From: Streptomyces chattanoogensis
GTDB lineage: Bacteria; Actinomycetota; Actinomycetes; Streptomycetales; Streptomycetaceae
Direction of reading: 5' to 3'
NCBI RefSeq assembly: GCF_001294335.1
Contig: NZ_LGKG01000159.1
Location: 20,924-84,923 of the forward strand
DNA: 64,000 nt
Shown here: one piece after another, positions 9,596-17,942 of the stretch
Position numbering within the stretch: position 1 is the stretch's first letter
Layout of the letters: each line of letters starts with the position of its first letter
Translations under genes and position numbers: made by a program
Notes under the pieces: generated by a model
Told to the model about the DNA's origin: nothing
What the model saw: only the letters and a program-made list of their open reading frames with translations
The model's database searches: none

Positions 9596-10507
9596 CTAGA
9601 CAGCCAGAAGTTGGAGGACGTCGGCCAGGTGACGGCGTACCGTCCTGATGTACGCGGGGTCGTGGACGGGGCAGTTGATCCAGCGGATGGACTGCTCCAT
9701 GAACCACTCGACGGCCCACATGCGGTGCCAGCCCAGCGCCCATTTTTCAGCAGGAAGCCCACCGCGCTCGGCGAGGGCTTCGGGGGTTCCGCCCTCGGTG
9801 ACGTATGCCTCCAGGAAGACGCGCAGGCGTACGGGGTCGGGGGCATCGAGGGTGCCGTGGTAGCTGGCCAGGTCGAGCAGGCCGGGGCCGGTGAAGGCGC
9901 GGGCGAAGTCCAGCAGCCGCCAGCCGCGCTGGCCGATGTGGAGGCTGGTGGGGTGGAACTCGGAGTGCACCCAGCCGAACGGGGCGAGTGTGGCTCCGGC
10001 TGCGCGGTCCTCGGCGGCCTGGGCGATCTGGTTGAGGGCGTGCTCGATGTCGTCGGTGTCCTGCCAGCGCTCTTCCTTGCGAAGCCGGTCGAGGTGGTCC
10101 AGGGCTCGGTTCGGCAGTGCCCGCAGAGCCTCCTCGCCGAGGACGGGGAGGGCGGGTGCGGTCGGAGTGCGGTGAAGGACTACCGCTGCGGCGGCTCCAT
10201 CGAGGTCGTCGGCATCACGGATGGGATTGCCGAGGTCTTCCAGCAGCATCCCGAGCCAGTCGCCCGTGACCGCGGAGGCGTGCACGATGGGCACGGGAAC
10301 ACCGAGCGTGTGTGCCAGTCGGAGGACCTGGTCCTCACTGTCGAACGGCCTCTTGGCGTACTTGAAGATGCGCGTGGTGCCGTCAGGGAAGGAGAGCCGC
10401 TCGACGCCGGACATGGACCACACCCGGACCTCGGTCCGTTCGGGCTGTGGCTGGCCGGTGATGGTGAGCAGGTCGTCCAGGAGTGCGGCGTTGAGGTTCG
10501 TGTCCAT
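9596..10507 (-). CDS. APH-family (aminoglycoside phosphotransferase-fold) kinase-like protein
   Basis: 303 residues. The C-lobe has GWVHSEFHPTSLHI where APH enzymes carry the HGDxxxxN catalytic loop, and LLDFARA in place of the Mg-binding DFG-like segment. The catalytic Asp is replaced by Glu and the Asn by Ser, so the chemistry may differ or be lost. The N-lobe has a plausible ATP lysine in TRIFKYAKR. The ATG at 10507 is the first good start. The stop codon touches the start of the methyltransferase. Antibiotic phosphorylation is possible but unsupported. Confidence 0.75.
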   Translation of the reverse strand: MDTNLNAALLDDLLTITGQPQPERTEVRVWSMSGVERLSFPDGTTRIFKYAKRPFDSEDQVLRLAHTLGVPVPIVHASAVTGDWLGMLLEDLGNPIRDADDLDGAAAAVVLHRTPTAPALPVLGEEALRALPNRALDHLDRLRKEERWQDTDDIEHALNQIAQAAEDRAAGATLAPFGWVHSEFHPTSLHIGQRGWRLLDFARAFTGPGLLDLASYHGTLDAPDPVRLRVFLEAYVTEGGTPEALAERGGLPAEKWALGWHRMWAVEWFMEQSIRWINCPVHDPAYIRTVRRHLADVLQLLAV

Positions 10508-10582
10508 AGGGGCTCCAGTGCTGTGGAGGCATCCGGGGCGGGTGCGAGAGCGGGCCCGCCCCAGAGCCTGGTCGTACGGGGG

Positions 10583-11332
10583 TTATGCGGGATCGGTCAC
10601 GCGGTGGGCGTAGACCTGCTCGATCCATCCGGCCTTGAAGGCCGCGAGGTCGTCGCGGAAGGTGGCCATCGAGGCACCGTAGGGCGCCACGACGCCGCCG
10701 GACTGGTCCGGCACGGACTGGCAGCCGTGCACGAGCCGTCCACCGAGGGCGGTGTGGGCCTTGATGGACTCGATACGGCGGTGCTCGTTGAACCAGCCGC
10801 CGTGGTAGACCTCGTCGAGCAGCCCGCCCATCTCCTCGTCCAGGTCGAAGACGACCGAGGTGGCGGCGGGGAAGAACCAGCAGGGGCCGACGTTGGAGAT
10901 GTGTCCGTCCAGCTCGACCTTGTTCAGTGCCATCAGCGTGGCCGCCTCACGCAGCATCCGCAGATGTTCGGCGGTGATCTGTGACAGGCCGAGGCCGGCG
11001 AGGTGCTCGTCGCGGAACAGGTACGCGTACACCTCGTACGCGGTGGCCAGAACCAGGGCCGCGTCGGAGGTGGACTCACCGTGGGCCTTGATGAAGTCCA
11101 GCGCGAGCTGTTCGACCGCGCTCTCAGCCGTCTCCTGCACTTCCATGAGCTGGGACTTGACCAGCTCCCAGTCGGCGACGAGCCAGGTGTGCGACTCGAA
11201 GCGGAAGAAGTACTCAGCCGGGTCGATGGTGATGCGCCGGCCGTCGACCTGGATGCCGGGCAGGCGGCTCCAGCGCGTGTCGAACGCCTCGGGGAGCTCG
11301 ACCGTGATGGCCGTGGTTTCGATGGTGGTCAC
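10583..11332 (-). CDS. Conserved-looking hypothetical protein, first gene of the minus-strand module
   Basis: A 249-residue soluble protein with a helical middle (ESAVEQLALDFIKAHG; EVYAYLFRDEHLAGLG) and an alpha/beta tail ending HRVTDPA. No catalytic motif is recognisable. Start set at GTG 11332, 9 bp after GGAGA; the longer frame to 11422 has no ribosome-binding site and overlaps the promoter region shared with the divergent regulator. It heads the set unknown-kinase-methyltransferase-HAD and is probably co-transcribed with it. Confidence 0.7.
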   Translation of the reverse strand: MTTIETTAITVELPEAFDTRWSRLPGIQVDGRRITIDPAEYFFRFESHTWLVADWELVKSQLMEVQETAESAVEQLALDFIKAHGESTSDAALVLATAYEVYAYLFRDEHLAGLGLSQITAEHLRMLREAATLMALNKVELDGHISNVGPCWFFPAATSVVFDLDEEMGGLLDEVYHGGWFNEHRRIESIKAHTALGGRLVHGCQSVPDQSGGVVAPYGASMATFRDDLAAFKAGWIEQVYAHRVTDPA

Positions 11333-11555
11333 CGTGTCTCCGTCTCTGTTCGGCCGGATCAGGCATACGCATGCCCGAACTCGGTGTAGGCGTACGGAAC
11401 TTCGGGAAACCGCCCGAACCAAGGGGGAAGCCTGGGTTACGGTCGCGCCGTTCCGGTCGGCTGGTGTTCAGTGAACCCCTCGTCACGCGCAGTGGGTACG
11501 GTGAGAGGCAGTTGGAGCGGTATACGCGGTTTACAGCCCCGGATCGGAGGCGGTC

Positions 11556-12911
11556 GTGGCAGCGCAGAGAGAACCCAACTCCCGTCTGCGCGAGACCATC
11601 GATGCGACCAGCTGCACGTATGAGGCGCTGGCGAAAGATGTCCGTCGAGTCGCCGCGGAGAACGGCGAGATCCTTCAGACCAACAAGTCGGCCGTCTCCC
11701 ACTGGGTGAATGGCACCCGCCAGCCCACCGGCCGCACCGGCCAGTACCTCGCCGAGGCACTCTCCCGTCGAGCGGGCCGCACGATCACCCAGATCGAAAT
11801 CGGCCTGCGGGCGCCGCAAACAGAGGCGACGGACGAGCCGGACCCCGTTCTCGCCGCCACCGACCTGGGCCGCGCCGACGTCGAACGCCGCCGCTTCCTC
11901 GCGGTGGCTGCTTTCACCACCGCCGGCGTTGCCATGCCGCTCGCATACGACCACGAGGCCACTGCTCGTATGCTCCGTACCCGCACTGGCATGGTCATGG
12001 CCGGCGTGGAAGACGTGGACGTCGTACGGCAGGTCACCGTAGCCTTCAGCGCCGCCGACGAACGCCTCGGCGGAGGCCATGGCCTGACTACCGTCACTGC
12101 CTACCTCGCCGACACCGCCGCACCCATGCTCCGCGGGCGATTCCCCAGCGAAGCCTTACGCCGCGCTGCCTTCGGCGCGGTCGCCGAACTTGCCTACCTG
12201 GCAGGCTGGAAGCACCACGACCTCGGCCAGGAAGGCGCTGCCCAGCGCTACTACCAGGTCGGATATCAGCTCGCCTACGAAGCTGACCCGCATGGCCACG
12301 CCGCTTGGATGATGCGAGCCCTCGCCCACCAGGCCCTCAGCCTCAAACAGCCCCACCACTGCGTCGACCTCGTCGAAGGCGCTCTCGCCCGTGGTCTCGG
12401 CCACATCGACGGCCAGACCGAAGCCCTCCTCCACATCACCCACGCCCGTGCCTACGCCTCCGTCGGCGAGAAGCCCGCCGCAGCCCGTGCCCTCCTCGCC
12501 GCTGAAGACGCCCTGCTCCGCGACGATGCACCCCAGCCCAGCTACTCCCGCGTCAGCGGCCCAGCAGCCGGGACCGTCGCAAGCCACACCGCCCGCACAC
12601 TTACCGACCTCGCTGACCACGTCGGCACCGAACAGCAGCACCGCGACGCCCTCGTCCGCTGGGACCCCGAAAAGTACAAGCGGGTCCACGCCCTCACCTA
12701 CGCCGACCTCGGCGACAGCCTTGCCGCCCAGGCCCGCGCCGACGAGGCGGTCGCCGCCTGGTCCCAGGCTCTGGCCCTCATGGAGGGCATGACCTCGGAC
12801 CGCACCCGTAAGGCCATCACTTCACTGAGATCGACCCTTGCCATCTACCAGCGGCGAAAAGTACCCGGAGCCGCCGAACTCGCCCGCCGCGCACGCGAGG
12901 CGCTCGCCTAA
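11556..12911 (+). CDS. XRE-type HTH regulator with TPR-like C-terminal domain
   Basis: 451 residues. Residues 10-75 form an HTH (NKSAVSHWVNGTRQPTGRTGQYLAEAL). The rest is a long array of helical repeats (AELAYLAGWKHHDLGQEGAA; LGDSLAAQARADEAVAAW) like the TPR sensor regions of Streptomyces regulators such as NsdA. The GTG 11556 start is preceded by GGAGG at 5-6 bp. It is divergent from the unknown-kinase-methyltransferase-HAD genes and followed by NUDIX, so it probably controls the whole module through the 223-bp intergenic region. Confidence 0.8.
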   Translation: MAAQREPNSRLRETIDATSCTYEALAKDVRRVAAENGEILQTNKSAVSHWVNGTRQPTGRTGQYLAEALSRRAGRTITQIEIGLRAPQTEATDEPDPVLAATDLGRADVERRRFLAVAAFTTAGVAMPLAYDHEATARMLRTRTGMVMAGVEDVDVVRQVTVAFSAADERLGGGHGLTTVTAYLADTAAPMLRGRFPSEALRRAAFGAVAELAYLAGWKHHDLGQEGAAQRYYQVGYQLAYEADPHGHAAWMMRALAHQALSLKQPHHCVDLVEGALARGLGHIDGQTEALLHITHARAYASVGEKPAAARALLAAEDALLRDDAPQPSYSRVSGPAAGTVASHTARTLTDLADHVGTEQQHRDALVRWDPEKYKRVHALTYADLGDSLAAQARADEAVAAWSQALALMEGMTSDRTRKAITSLRSTLAIYQRRKVPGAAELARRAREALA

Positions 12912-12945
12912 CATGCCCACCAACCCGGCCGACGAAGGGACCACT

Positions 12946-13446
12946 GTGGCTCAGCCGACAACCGACGACCAGCCCAAAGCCCTCAAGCCCGCGCTCGAAT
13001 CCATGACGCTGCTGGTCGCCGCCGTCATCGTCCACGACAAGGCCACAAACCGCGTTGTCCTGCTCCAGCGCAGCGATCGGGCCAAGTTTGCCCAGGGCAT
13101 GTGGGACCTTCCAGTCGGAAAGAGCGAACCCGGCGAACCCATCACCGAAACCGCCGTCCGTGAGCTCTACGAAGAGACCGGCCTCACGGTTAAGCCGGAG
13201 TCCCTGAAGGTCGCCCACATCATCCACGGTGCCTGGGGCGTCGAAGCTCCCAATGGCTTCCTCACCGTCGTCTTCGCCACCCAGGAATGGATCGGCGAAC
13301 CCGAAAATCGTGAGCCACGCAAACACGCCCAGGTCCGATGGGTCAACACCGACGCCATCCCCGAAGAGTTCGTGGACACCACCGCCAGCGCGCTGCACCG
13401 GTACCTTATCGGAGGGCCCCAGGTGTCCCTCGACGGCTGGGGGTAA
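12946..13446 (+). CDS. NUDIX hydrolase
   Basis: The Nudix box is complete: GKSEPGE, then RELYEETGL, matching GX5EX7REUXEEXGU at about residues 58-80 of the shorter form. It should cleave a nucleoside diphosphate linked to another moiety. GTG 12946 is favoured because GAAGGGA lies 6 bp upstream. An in-frame ATG at 12913, one base after the regulator's stop, would add 11 residues and suggests coupling. It is the second gene behind the XRE-TPR regulator. Confidence 0.88.
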   Translation: MAQPTTDDQPKALKPALESMTLLVAAVIVHDKATNRVVLLQRSDRAKFAQGMWDLPVGKSEPGEPITETAVRELYEETGLTVKPESLKVAHIIHGAWGVEAPNGFLTVVFATQEWIGEPENREPRKHAQVRWVNTDAIPEEFVDTTASALHRYLIGGPQVSLDGWG

Positions 13447-13490
13447 CCAGTCCTCATCAGCCATCGACCACGCGTTTCAGCGTCCTTACT

Positions 13491-13520
13491 GGAATCAGCC
13501 CCGTTCAGTGGGCTGATTCC
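13491..13520. terminator. Terminator hairpin between NUDIX and the convergent membrane gene
   Basis: GGAATCAGCCC (13491-13501) pairs with GGGCTGATTCC (13510-13520) across an 8-nt loop, 44 bp after the NUDIX stop and facing the minus-strand gene at 13578. Confidence 0.6.
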
Positions 13521-13577
13521 CACCAGCCTGGTTCGTCCGAGCGTGGCTGCCAGTGCGCCGCTCTGGGACGCAAGCGC

Positions 13578-14099
13578 TCAAGGCACGGGTGGACTTGGGG
13601 GCTGTGCCTGGGCAGCGGCGTTCGTGGCAGTCCGAGCGCTACGGGCCACAGCTTTCATGTCGGCGGTGTCGCTTCGCCGTAGCACGAAGATCTTCGCCAG
13701 CGCGATCAGGCTTGGCCCGCAGAGCAGCGTGGCCAGCCACCACACCTCTTTGGCGATGTATACACCGGCGCCAAGCATCGCCACACTGACGACTGCTCCT
13801 GCGTACAGGCTCGTCATTTGGAAGGCGTGTTGGCGCCGTTCGCGGATCTCGCGGTTTTTCCGCTCTGCGGCTCTTGTGGCAGCTGCCGCCGCCCGTTGGG
13901 TGGACTCCCGTTGTAACTCCAGTTGCCTGAGCCGGATTTGATGCTCCCTCTTGAGCTGGGGTTCCAGTGCTTCCAAGGCGACCTTGAGCTGCTCCGGTCC
14001 GCCCAGCGCCGCTCCCCATTTCATTGCGATTTCGATCCCTGCGGAAACGACCGGGTCGCTATTCGGGCCAGGAAGAGCGTTGCTGTCTTCCACGTTCAC
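13578..14099 (-). CDS. Coiled-coil membrane protein coupled to the Ser/Thr kinase
   Basis: 173 residues: an N-terminal polar part, a charged coiled-coil stretch (residues about 50-90, LKREHQIRLRQLELQ and AERKNREIRERRQ), then two closely spaced hydrophobic helices (about 95-140) and a Pro-rich tail. The layout resembles DUF2335-like small membrane proteins. The GTG 14099 start overlaps the kinase stop by 4 bases (GTGA), so the two are translated together. It may be the kinase's membrane partner or substrate. Confidence 0.7.
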   Translation of the reverse strand: MNVEDSNALPGPNSDPVVSAGIEIAMKWGAALGGPEQLKVALEALEPQLKREHQIRLRQLELQRESTQRAAAAATRAAERKNREIRERRQHAFQMTSLYAGAVVSVAMLGAGVYIAKEVWWLATLLCGPSLIALAKIFVLRRSDTADMKAVARSARTATNAAAQAQPPSPPVP

Positions 14100-15199
14100 T
14101 GTTGCGCGCCTCCGTCGCCGGTTCCAGCTGGTGTGTAGTCAAGCTCGGTGGGCTCGGGAGGGGAGCCCAGTCGCACGAAGAGCCGCGCCAGAGTGTGCTC
14201 GAGTGTCTCCACTGCCGTCTCGGCCATGGCTGCCGTTTCATCATCCGGCATGGCGCTCGAGCCGGGGGAAGCCGATGCCGATGTCGTGTCCGTGCGGCCC
14301 GCGTCCGATCCCGAGGCGCTCCTGAGCGGACCGTCCGGCCCGTATCTGGCCGGCAGCGGACCGATGTGGTCGAAGACCTCGACGACCTCTTCCTCGATCG
14401 TCGCGTCCGGCAGCATCTCGACTGCCGCCAGGAGCAACTTTCGTGCCCCGGCAGCCGTCTTGAACCGGGATTCCGGGGTTGGGTGCACCAGGGAAGCTAA
14501 CACCTGCCACAGCTGCTCCGGCACGCCCTCGGGCGCGTCGGGGATGCCGTTCTCGAAGTGCCCGATGAGCGCCTCGGGGTCCGGCTTGGTCCCTGTCAGC
14601 AGGTGGATCGCCACCAGGCCGACTGCGAAGAGGTCCGCGGGGAAGTCCGGTTCGGCGCCGAACATCTGCTCCGGAGCGAAGTAACCAGGCGTACCCACCA
14701 CATAGTTGCCCTCGCTGAGCAGCCGCTCGCCCTTGCGAATCGCGATGCCGAAGTCCGACAGCCGCAGATGCGGTCGGCCGGTGCCGGTGGCCTCCAGAAG
14801 GAGGTTCGCCGGCTTGATGTCGCGGTGCACTACCCCCTCCGCGTGCACCGCGGTCAATCCCGCCAGCAGCTGGTCCAGCAGCGTACACACGAACCGCGGC
14901 GGAAGCGGGCCGTAGTCGGCGATCAGGTAGGCGAGCGAGCCGCCGGCGACGAGGTCCATGATGATTAGGACTCTGTCGTTGTCGACGGCCCAATTAATCG
15001 GCGCGAGCACATTGGGGTGATCGATTCGCAGCCCCTGCTCACGGACGAAACGCGGCAGGGTGCCTGCATCGCTCTGCTGAAGGATCTTGGCGGCCACGTA
15101 GCGGCGCTGTTGATGGTCCCAGGCTCGCCAGACGATACCGACGCCGCCGCGTCCGATCGGATCGACCAGCTCGTATCGGCCGGCGAAGACTCCACCCAT
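14096..15199 (-). CDS. Serine/threonine protein kinase (Hanks type), cytoplasmic
   Basis: 367 residues with all core kinase motifs: Gly loop GRGGVGIVW (16-24), Lys38, HRDIKPAN (Asp127, Asn132), DFG, and TPGYFAPEQ before helix F. The C-terminal 90 residues are acidic, Ser/Pro-rich and lack a membrane helix or PASTA repeats, unlike PknB. It is translationally coupled to a coiled-coil membrane protein and lies at the right end of the element, on the same strand as glnA and just downstream of it. Signalling or defence roles are both possible; the sequence alone does not decide. Confidence 0.88.
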   Translation of the reverse strand: MGGVFAGRYELVDPIGRGGVGIVWRAWDHQQRRYVAAKILQQSDAGTLPRFVREQGLRIDHPNVLAPINWAVDNDRVLIIMDLVAGGSLAYLIADYGPLPPRFVCTLLDQLLAGLTAVHAEGVVHRDIKPANLLLEATGTGRPHLRLSDFGIAIRKGERLLSEGNYVVGTPGYFAPEQMFGAEPDFPADLFAVGLVAIHLLTGTKPDPEALIGHFENGIPDAPEGVPEQLWQVLASLVHPTPESRFKTAAGARKLLLAAVEMLPDATIEEEVVEVFDHIGPLPARYGPDGPLRSASGSDAGRTDTTSASASPGSSAMPDDETAAMAETAVETLEHTLARLFVRLGSPPEPTELDYTPAGTGDGGAQQ

Positions 15200-15399
15200 G
15201 GTTCCGCGTCGCTCCCCCTTCGGCTGATTCCCCCTAGGGTCCCAGTTCCGAGACCCGCAACGCCACTCGCGCGATCAGTGAGCACTGACCACGAACTCAT
15301 TATGTTCCACCATGCCCTGGACGCGGCCGACCTGTAGCCCCATACCGAGATCAGGTTGGGGCATGCTGTTGCGCTCCCTCAGGGGCAAGCTGCCGAATC

Positions 15400-15440
15400 A
15401 GCGAAGGTCGCTACCCACATACGGGGTAGCGACCTTCGCT
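15400..15440. terminator. 17-bp perfect hairpin between glnA and the kinase
   Basis: AGCGAAGGTCGCTACCC (15400-15416) pairs with 15424-15440 across a 7-nt loop. It lies 159 bp after the glnA stop and 201 bp before the kinase ATG, both on the minus strand. It is the only strong structure that could now terminate glnA transcripts, since the original terminator was moved to 2261-2298. Otherwise 15200-15598 holds only the arm boxes and no supported gene. Confidence 0.6.
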
Positions 15441-15475
15441 GTCGTGGCTGACATCAAGTCAGAGAATTGGCCGGG

Positions 15476-15494
15476 CGGTGCACACCCGGTGCAC
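15476..15494 (+). repeat. Right paired arm-type boxes (CGGTGCAC twice, 11-bp pitch)
   Basis: CGGTGCAC occurs at 15476-15483 and 15487-15494, with the same sequence, orientation and 11-bp pitch as the left pair. Nearby GGAAACC/GGGAACC-like repeats (15500-15575) may be further protein sites. These boxes lie 104 bp from the right core. Confidence 0.6.
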
Positions 15495-15598
15495 AAGCCC
15501 CTGGAAACCAGCCGGGAACAATGGGAACCACTGAGCAGCGTTTTCCCAGCTCACAGCAGGTTTCCGGAGCCTAGGCCCAGGTCACCCGACCCCGCTTC

Positions 15599-15621
15599 TT
15601 AAATGTCGAAGTACAGCTCGA
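15599..15621. repeat. Right attachment core, within the glnA 3' end
   Basis: The last seven codons of intact glnA overlap the attachment core that is repeated at 2318-2340. The element side of the crossover restores the reading frame LYFDI-stop, so glnA stays whole after integration. Confidence 0.85.
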
Positions 15622-17008
15622 ACTCGTGCGGGTGCGGCCGCAGCTGGATCGGGGCGATTTCGTTGGTGCGCTTGTAGTCGATCCAGGTCTCGATCAGGTC
15701 GGAGGTGAAGACACCGCCCTGCTGGAGGTACTCGTTGTCGGCCTCGAGGGCGTCGAGGACGGCAGGGAGGGAGGTGGGGACCTGGGGGACGCTCGCGTGC
15801 TCCTCGGGGGCGAGCTCGTAGAGGTCCTTGTCGATCGGCTCGGCGGGCTCGATCTTGTTCTTCACGCCGTCGAGGCCCGCGAGGAGGAGGGCGGAGAAGG
15901 CGAGGTAGGGGTTCGAGGACGGGTCCGGGGCGCGGAACTCGACGCGCTTGGCCTTCGGGTTCGAGCCGGTGATCGGGATGCGCATGGCTGCGGAGCGGTT
16001 GCGCTGGGAGTAGACCAGGTTGACCGGGGCCTCGAAGCCGGGGACCAGGCGGTGGTAGGAGTTCACCGTCGGGTTGGTGAAGGCCAGCAGCGACGGAGCG
16101 TGCTTGAGGATGCCGCCGATGTAGTAGCGGGCGGTGTCCGAGAGGCCCGCGTAGCCCTGCTCGTCGTAGAAGAGGGGCGCGCCGGCCTGCCACAGCGACT
16201 GGTGGACGTGCATGCCGGAGCCGTTGTCGCCGAAGATCGGCTTGGGCATGAAGGTGGCGGTCTTGCCGTTGCGCCAGGCGACGTTCTTCACGATGTACTT
16301 GAAGAGCATCAGGTCGTCGGCGGCGGCGAGGAGGGTGTTGAACTTGTAGTTGATCTCCGCCTGGCCGGCCGTGCCGACCTCGTGGTGCTGGCGCTCGACC
16401 TGGAGGCCGGACGCCTCCAGCTCCAGGGAGATCTCGGCGCGCAGGTCGGCGAAGTGGTCGACCGGCGGGGCCGGGAAGTAGCCGCCCTTGTAGCGGACCT
16501 TGTAGCCGCGGTTGTCCTCGACCGCGCCGGTGTTCCAGGCGCCGGCCTCGGAGTCGATGTGGTAGAAGCCCTCGTTCGACGTCGTGTTGAAGCGCACGGA
16601 GTCGAAGACGTAGAACTCGGCCTCGGGGCCGAAGTACGCGGTGTCCGCGATGCCGGTGGAGGCGAGGTAGGCCTCGGCCTTCTTGGCGATGTTGCGCGGG
16701 TCGCGGCTGTACTGCTCACCCGTGATCGGGTCGTGGATGAAGAAGTTGATGTTGACGGTCTTGTCGCGGCGGAACGGGTCCACCCGGGCGGTGGAGAGGT
16801 CGGCGCGCAGAGCCATGTCCGACTCGTGGATGGCCTGGAAGCCGCGGATCGAGGAGCCGTCGAAGGCGAGCTCCTCGGCCGGGTCGAAGGCCTTTGCCGG
16901 GATCGTGAAGTGCTGCATCACACCGGGCAGGTCGCAGAACCGGACGTCGATGAACTTGACGTCCTCGTCCGCGATGAACTTCTTGGCCTCGTCGGCGTTC
17001 TGGAACAT
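15599..17008 (-). CDS. glnA: Glutamine synthetase type I
   Basis: 469 residues, full length for bacterial GSI; makes glutamine from glutamate, ammonia and ATP as a dodecamer. Visible signatures: the beta-grasp start ([11 protein letters not shown]), the catalytic [13 protein letters not shown], the ATP/glutamate segment NRSAAMRIP and the adenylylation loop [11 protein letters not shown], whose Tyr is the target of GlnE. The ATG at 17008 follows TAGGAGGAG. Upstream lies a GlnR operator. The 3' end is the insertion target of the 13.3-kb element, which removed the native terminator. Confidence 0.98.
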   Translation of the reverse strand: MFQNADEAKKFIADEDVKFIDVRFCDLPGVMQHFTIPAKAFDPAEELAFDGSSIRGFQAIHESDMALRADLSTARVDPFRRDKTVNINFFIHDPITGEQYSRDPRNIAKKAEAYLASTGIADTAYFGPEAEFYVFDSVRFNTTSNEGFYHIDSEAGAWNTGAVEDNRGYKVRYKGGYFPAPPVDHFADLRAEISLELEASGLQVERQHHEVGTAGQAEINYKFNTLLAAADDLMLFKYIVKNVAWRNGKTATFMPKPIFGDNGSGMHVHQSLWQAGAPLFYDEQGYAGLSDTARYYIGGILKHAPSLLAFTNPTVNSYHRLVPGFEAPVNLVYSQRNRSAAMRIPITGSNPKAKRVEFRAPDPSSNPYLAFSALLLAGLDGVKNKIEPAEPIDKDLYELAPEEHASVPQVPTSLPAVLDALEADNEYLQQGGVFTSDLIETWIDYKRTNEIAPIQLRPHPHEFELYFDI

Positions 17009-17117
17009 CCAACTCCTCCTAGCCCGGTCACCGGTCGGCGGACACGGGGTTGCCGGGGTTGCTACTCGGAGCGCGTCCATGTGCGGTGGCGCGCTCGCCC
17101 GACCATAGGCAGGCGGG

Positions 17118-17155
17118 ATTTCCCAAGCATGACCCATTTGTTTCGCCGAGGTTAA
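17118..17155 (-). promoter_or_regulatory. GlnR operator of glnA (two a/b half-site pairs)
   Basis: Read toward glnA the sequence is TTAAC-N6-GAAAC-N6-GTCAT-N6-GAAAT. This matches the known Streptomyces GlnR pattern gTnAc-n6-GaAAc repeated with 6-bp spacers. It lies 110-147 bp upstream of the glnA start, as expected for the nitrogen-controlled promoter. Confidence 0.75.
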
Positions 17156-17276
17156 CCGCCGCGCGGTCCCTTTTGTCCCCTAGTGTGCGCCAAAGAGAGG
17201 CAATGGCGGGTGGCCCCCGTGCGCCTGTTGCGAAGGCCGCCCGTCCGCCCTGTACCGGCCCTCCGGAAGGGAACGT

Positions 17277-17768
17277 ATGCGCTCGCAGTACCGTGGACGG
17301 GTGGACAACAGGCAAGCAATCGGATCGTGGATCTCCGGGCCCCGCGCGACGGCCGAGGACATGGGCGTCGACTTCGGATACCGCGGCGAGCGGCTCGGGC
17401 TGCCGGAGCAGGGGCCGGGCTCGATCGCGCGGTTCGGGCGCCGGCTCGCCGCGATCTTCATCGACTGGGCGCTGTGCATGCTCATCGCGTACGGGCTGCT
17501 CAGCGGCGGCAAGGCACAGGCGACGAGCAACTGGGCGCTGGTGGTCTTCGGGGTGCTCAGCCTGCTGACGGTCGGCACGGTCGGCTTCACACCGGGCAAG
17601 CGGCTGCTGGGCCTGCGGGTGGTCGCGGAGGGCGGCGGGCGCATCTCGCTGCCGCGGGTGGTGCTGCGGACCCTGCTCCTCATGCTGGTCATCCCGGCCG
17701 TGATCTGGGACCGCGACGGGCGCGGGCTGCACGACCGGCTCGCCCGTTCGGTGCAGGTCCGGATCTGA
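17277..17768 (+). CDS. RDD-family membrane protein
   Basis: 163 residues. An N-terminal polar region is followed by RFGRRLAAIFIDW (the Arg-Asp signature of RDD proteins), two to three hydrophobic helices and the conserved TPGKRLLGLRVV, ending GLHDRLARSVQV. RDD proteins are small integral membrane proteins, some with Na+/H+ antiport activity; the role here is unknown. The ATG 17277 has GGAAGGG 5 bp upstream. It is divergent from glnA, a neighbour order common in streptomycetes. Confidence 0.9.
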   Translation: MRSQYRGRVDNRQAIGSWISGPRATAEDMGVDFGYRGERLGLPEQGPGSIARFGRRLAAIFIDWALCMLIAYGLLSGGKAQATSNWALVVFGVLSLLTVGTVGFTPGKRLLGLRVVAEGGGRISLPRVVLRTLLLMLVIPAVIWDRDGRGLHDRLARSVQVRI

Positions 17769-17885
17769 GCGCCGGGCCGTACGGGCCGCCGCCGCGTACG
17801 CCCCGTACCCGCCCCTGACCGGCCTCGTATACAACGGCCCGCATCCGCTGACGCGGACCGGCACGGAACGCCCCCCGACCGACGA

Positions 17886-17920
17886 AGAACGCCCCGGAGC
17901 CGACGGCTCCGGGGCGTTCT
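17886..17920. terminator. 16-bp hairpin between convergent RDD and DUF4191 genes
   Basis: A 16-bp perfect stem (17886-17901 with 17905-17920) closes on a GAC loop, midway between two convergent stops. It is a likely bidirectional terminator. Confidence 0.7.
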
Positions 17921-17942
17921 GACGGATCGGGTCGGGTCGGGT

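Larger units (their letters stand above)
2318..15621. mobile_element. Integrative element inserted in the 3' end of glnA
   Basis: The interval is bounded by direct repeats of the last codons of glnA (2318-2340 and 15599-15621, 21 of 23 bases identical). Its gene content is foreign-type: tyrosine integrase, Cro/CI repressor, excisionase, DUF3631 ATPase and cargo. The displaced copy at 2318 still reads LYFDI-stop and is followed by a terminator hairpin. Insertion therefore kept the glnA coding sequence and moved its downstream DNA 13.3 kb away. No TraB/FtsK, relaxase or recognisable RepSA was found, so the element may be mobilisable, satellite-like or decayed rather than self-transmissible. Confidence 0.85.

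Noticed and set aside
15599..15621. tRNA gene as the attachment site
   Set aside because: No tRNA cloverleaf or CCA-type 3' end is present at either repeat; the repeat is glnA coding sequence.
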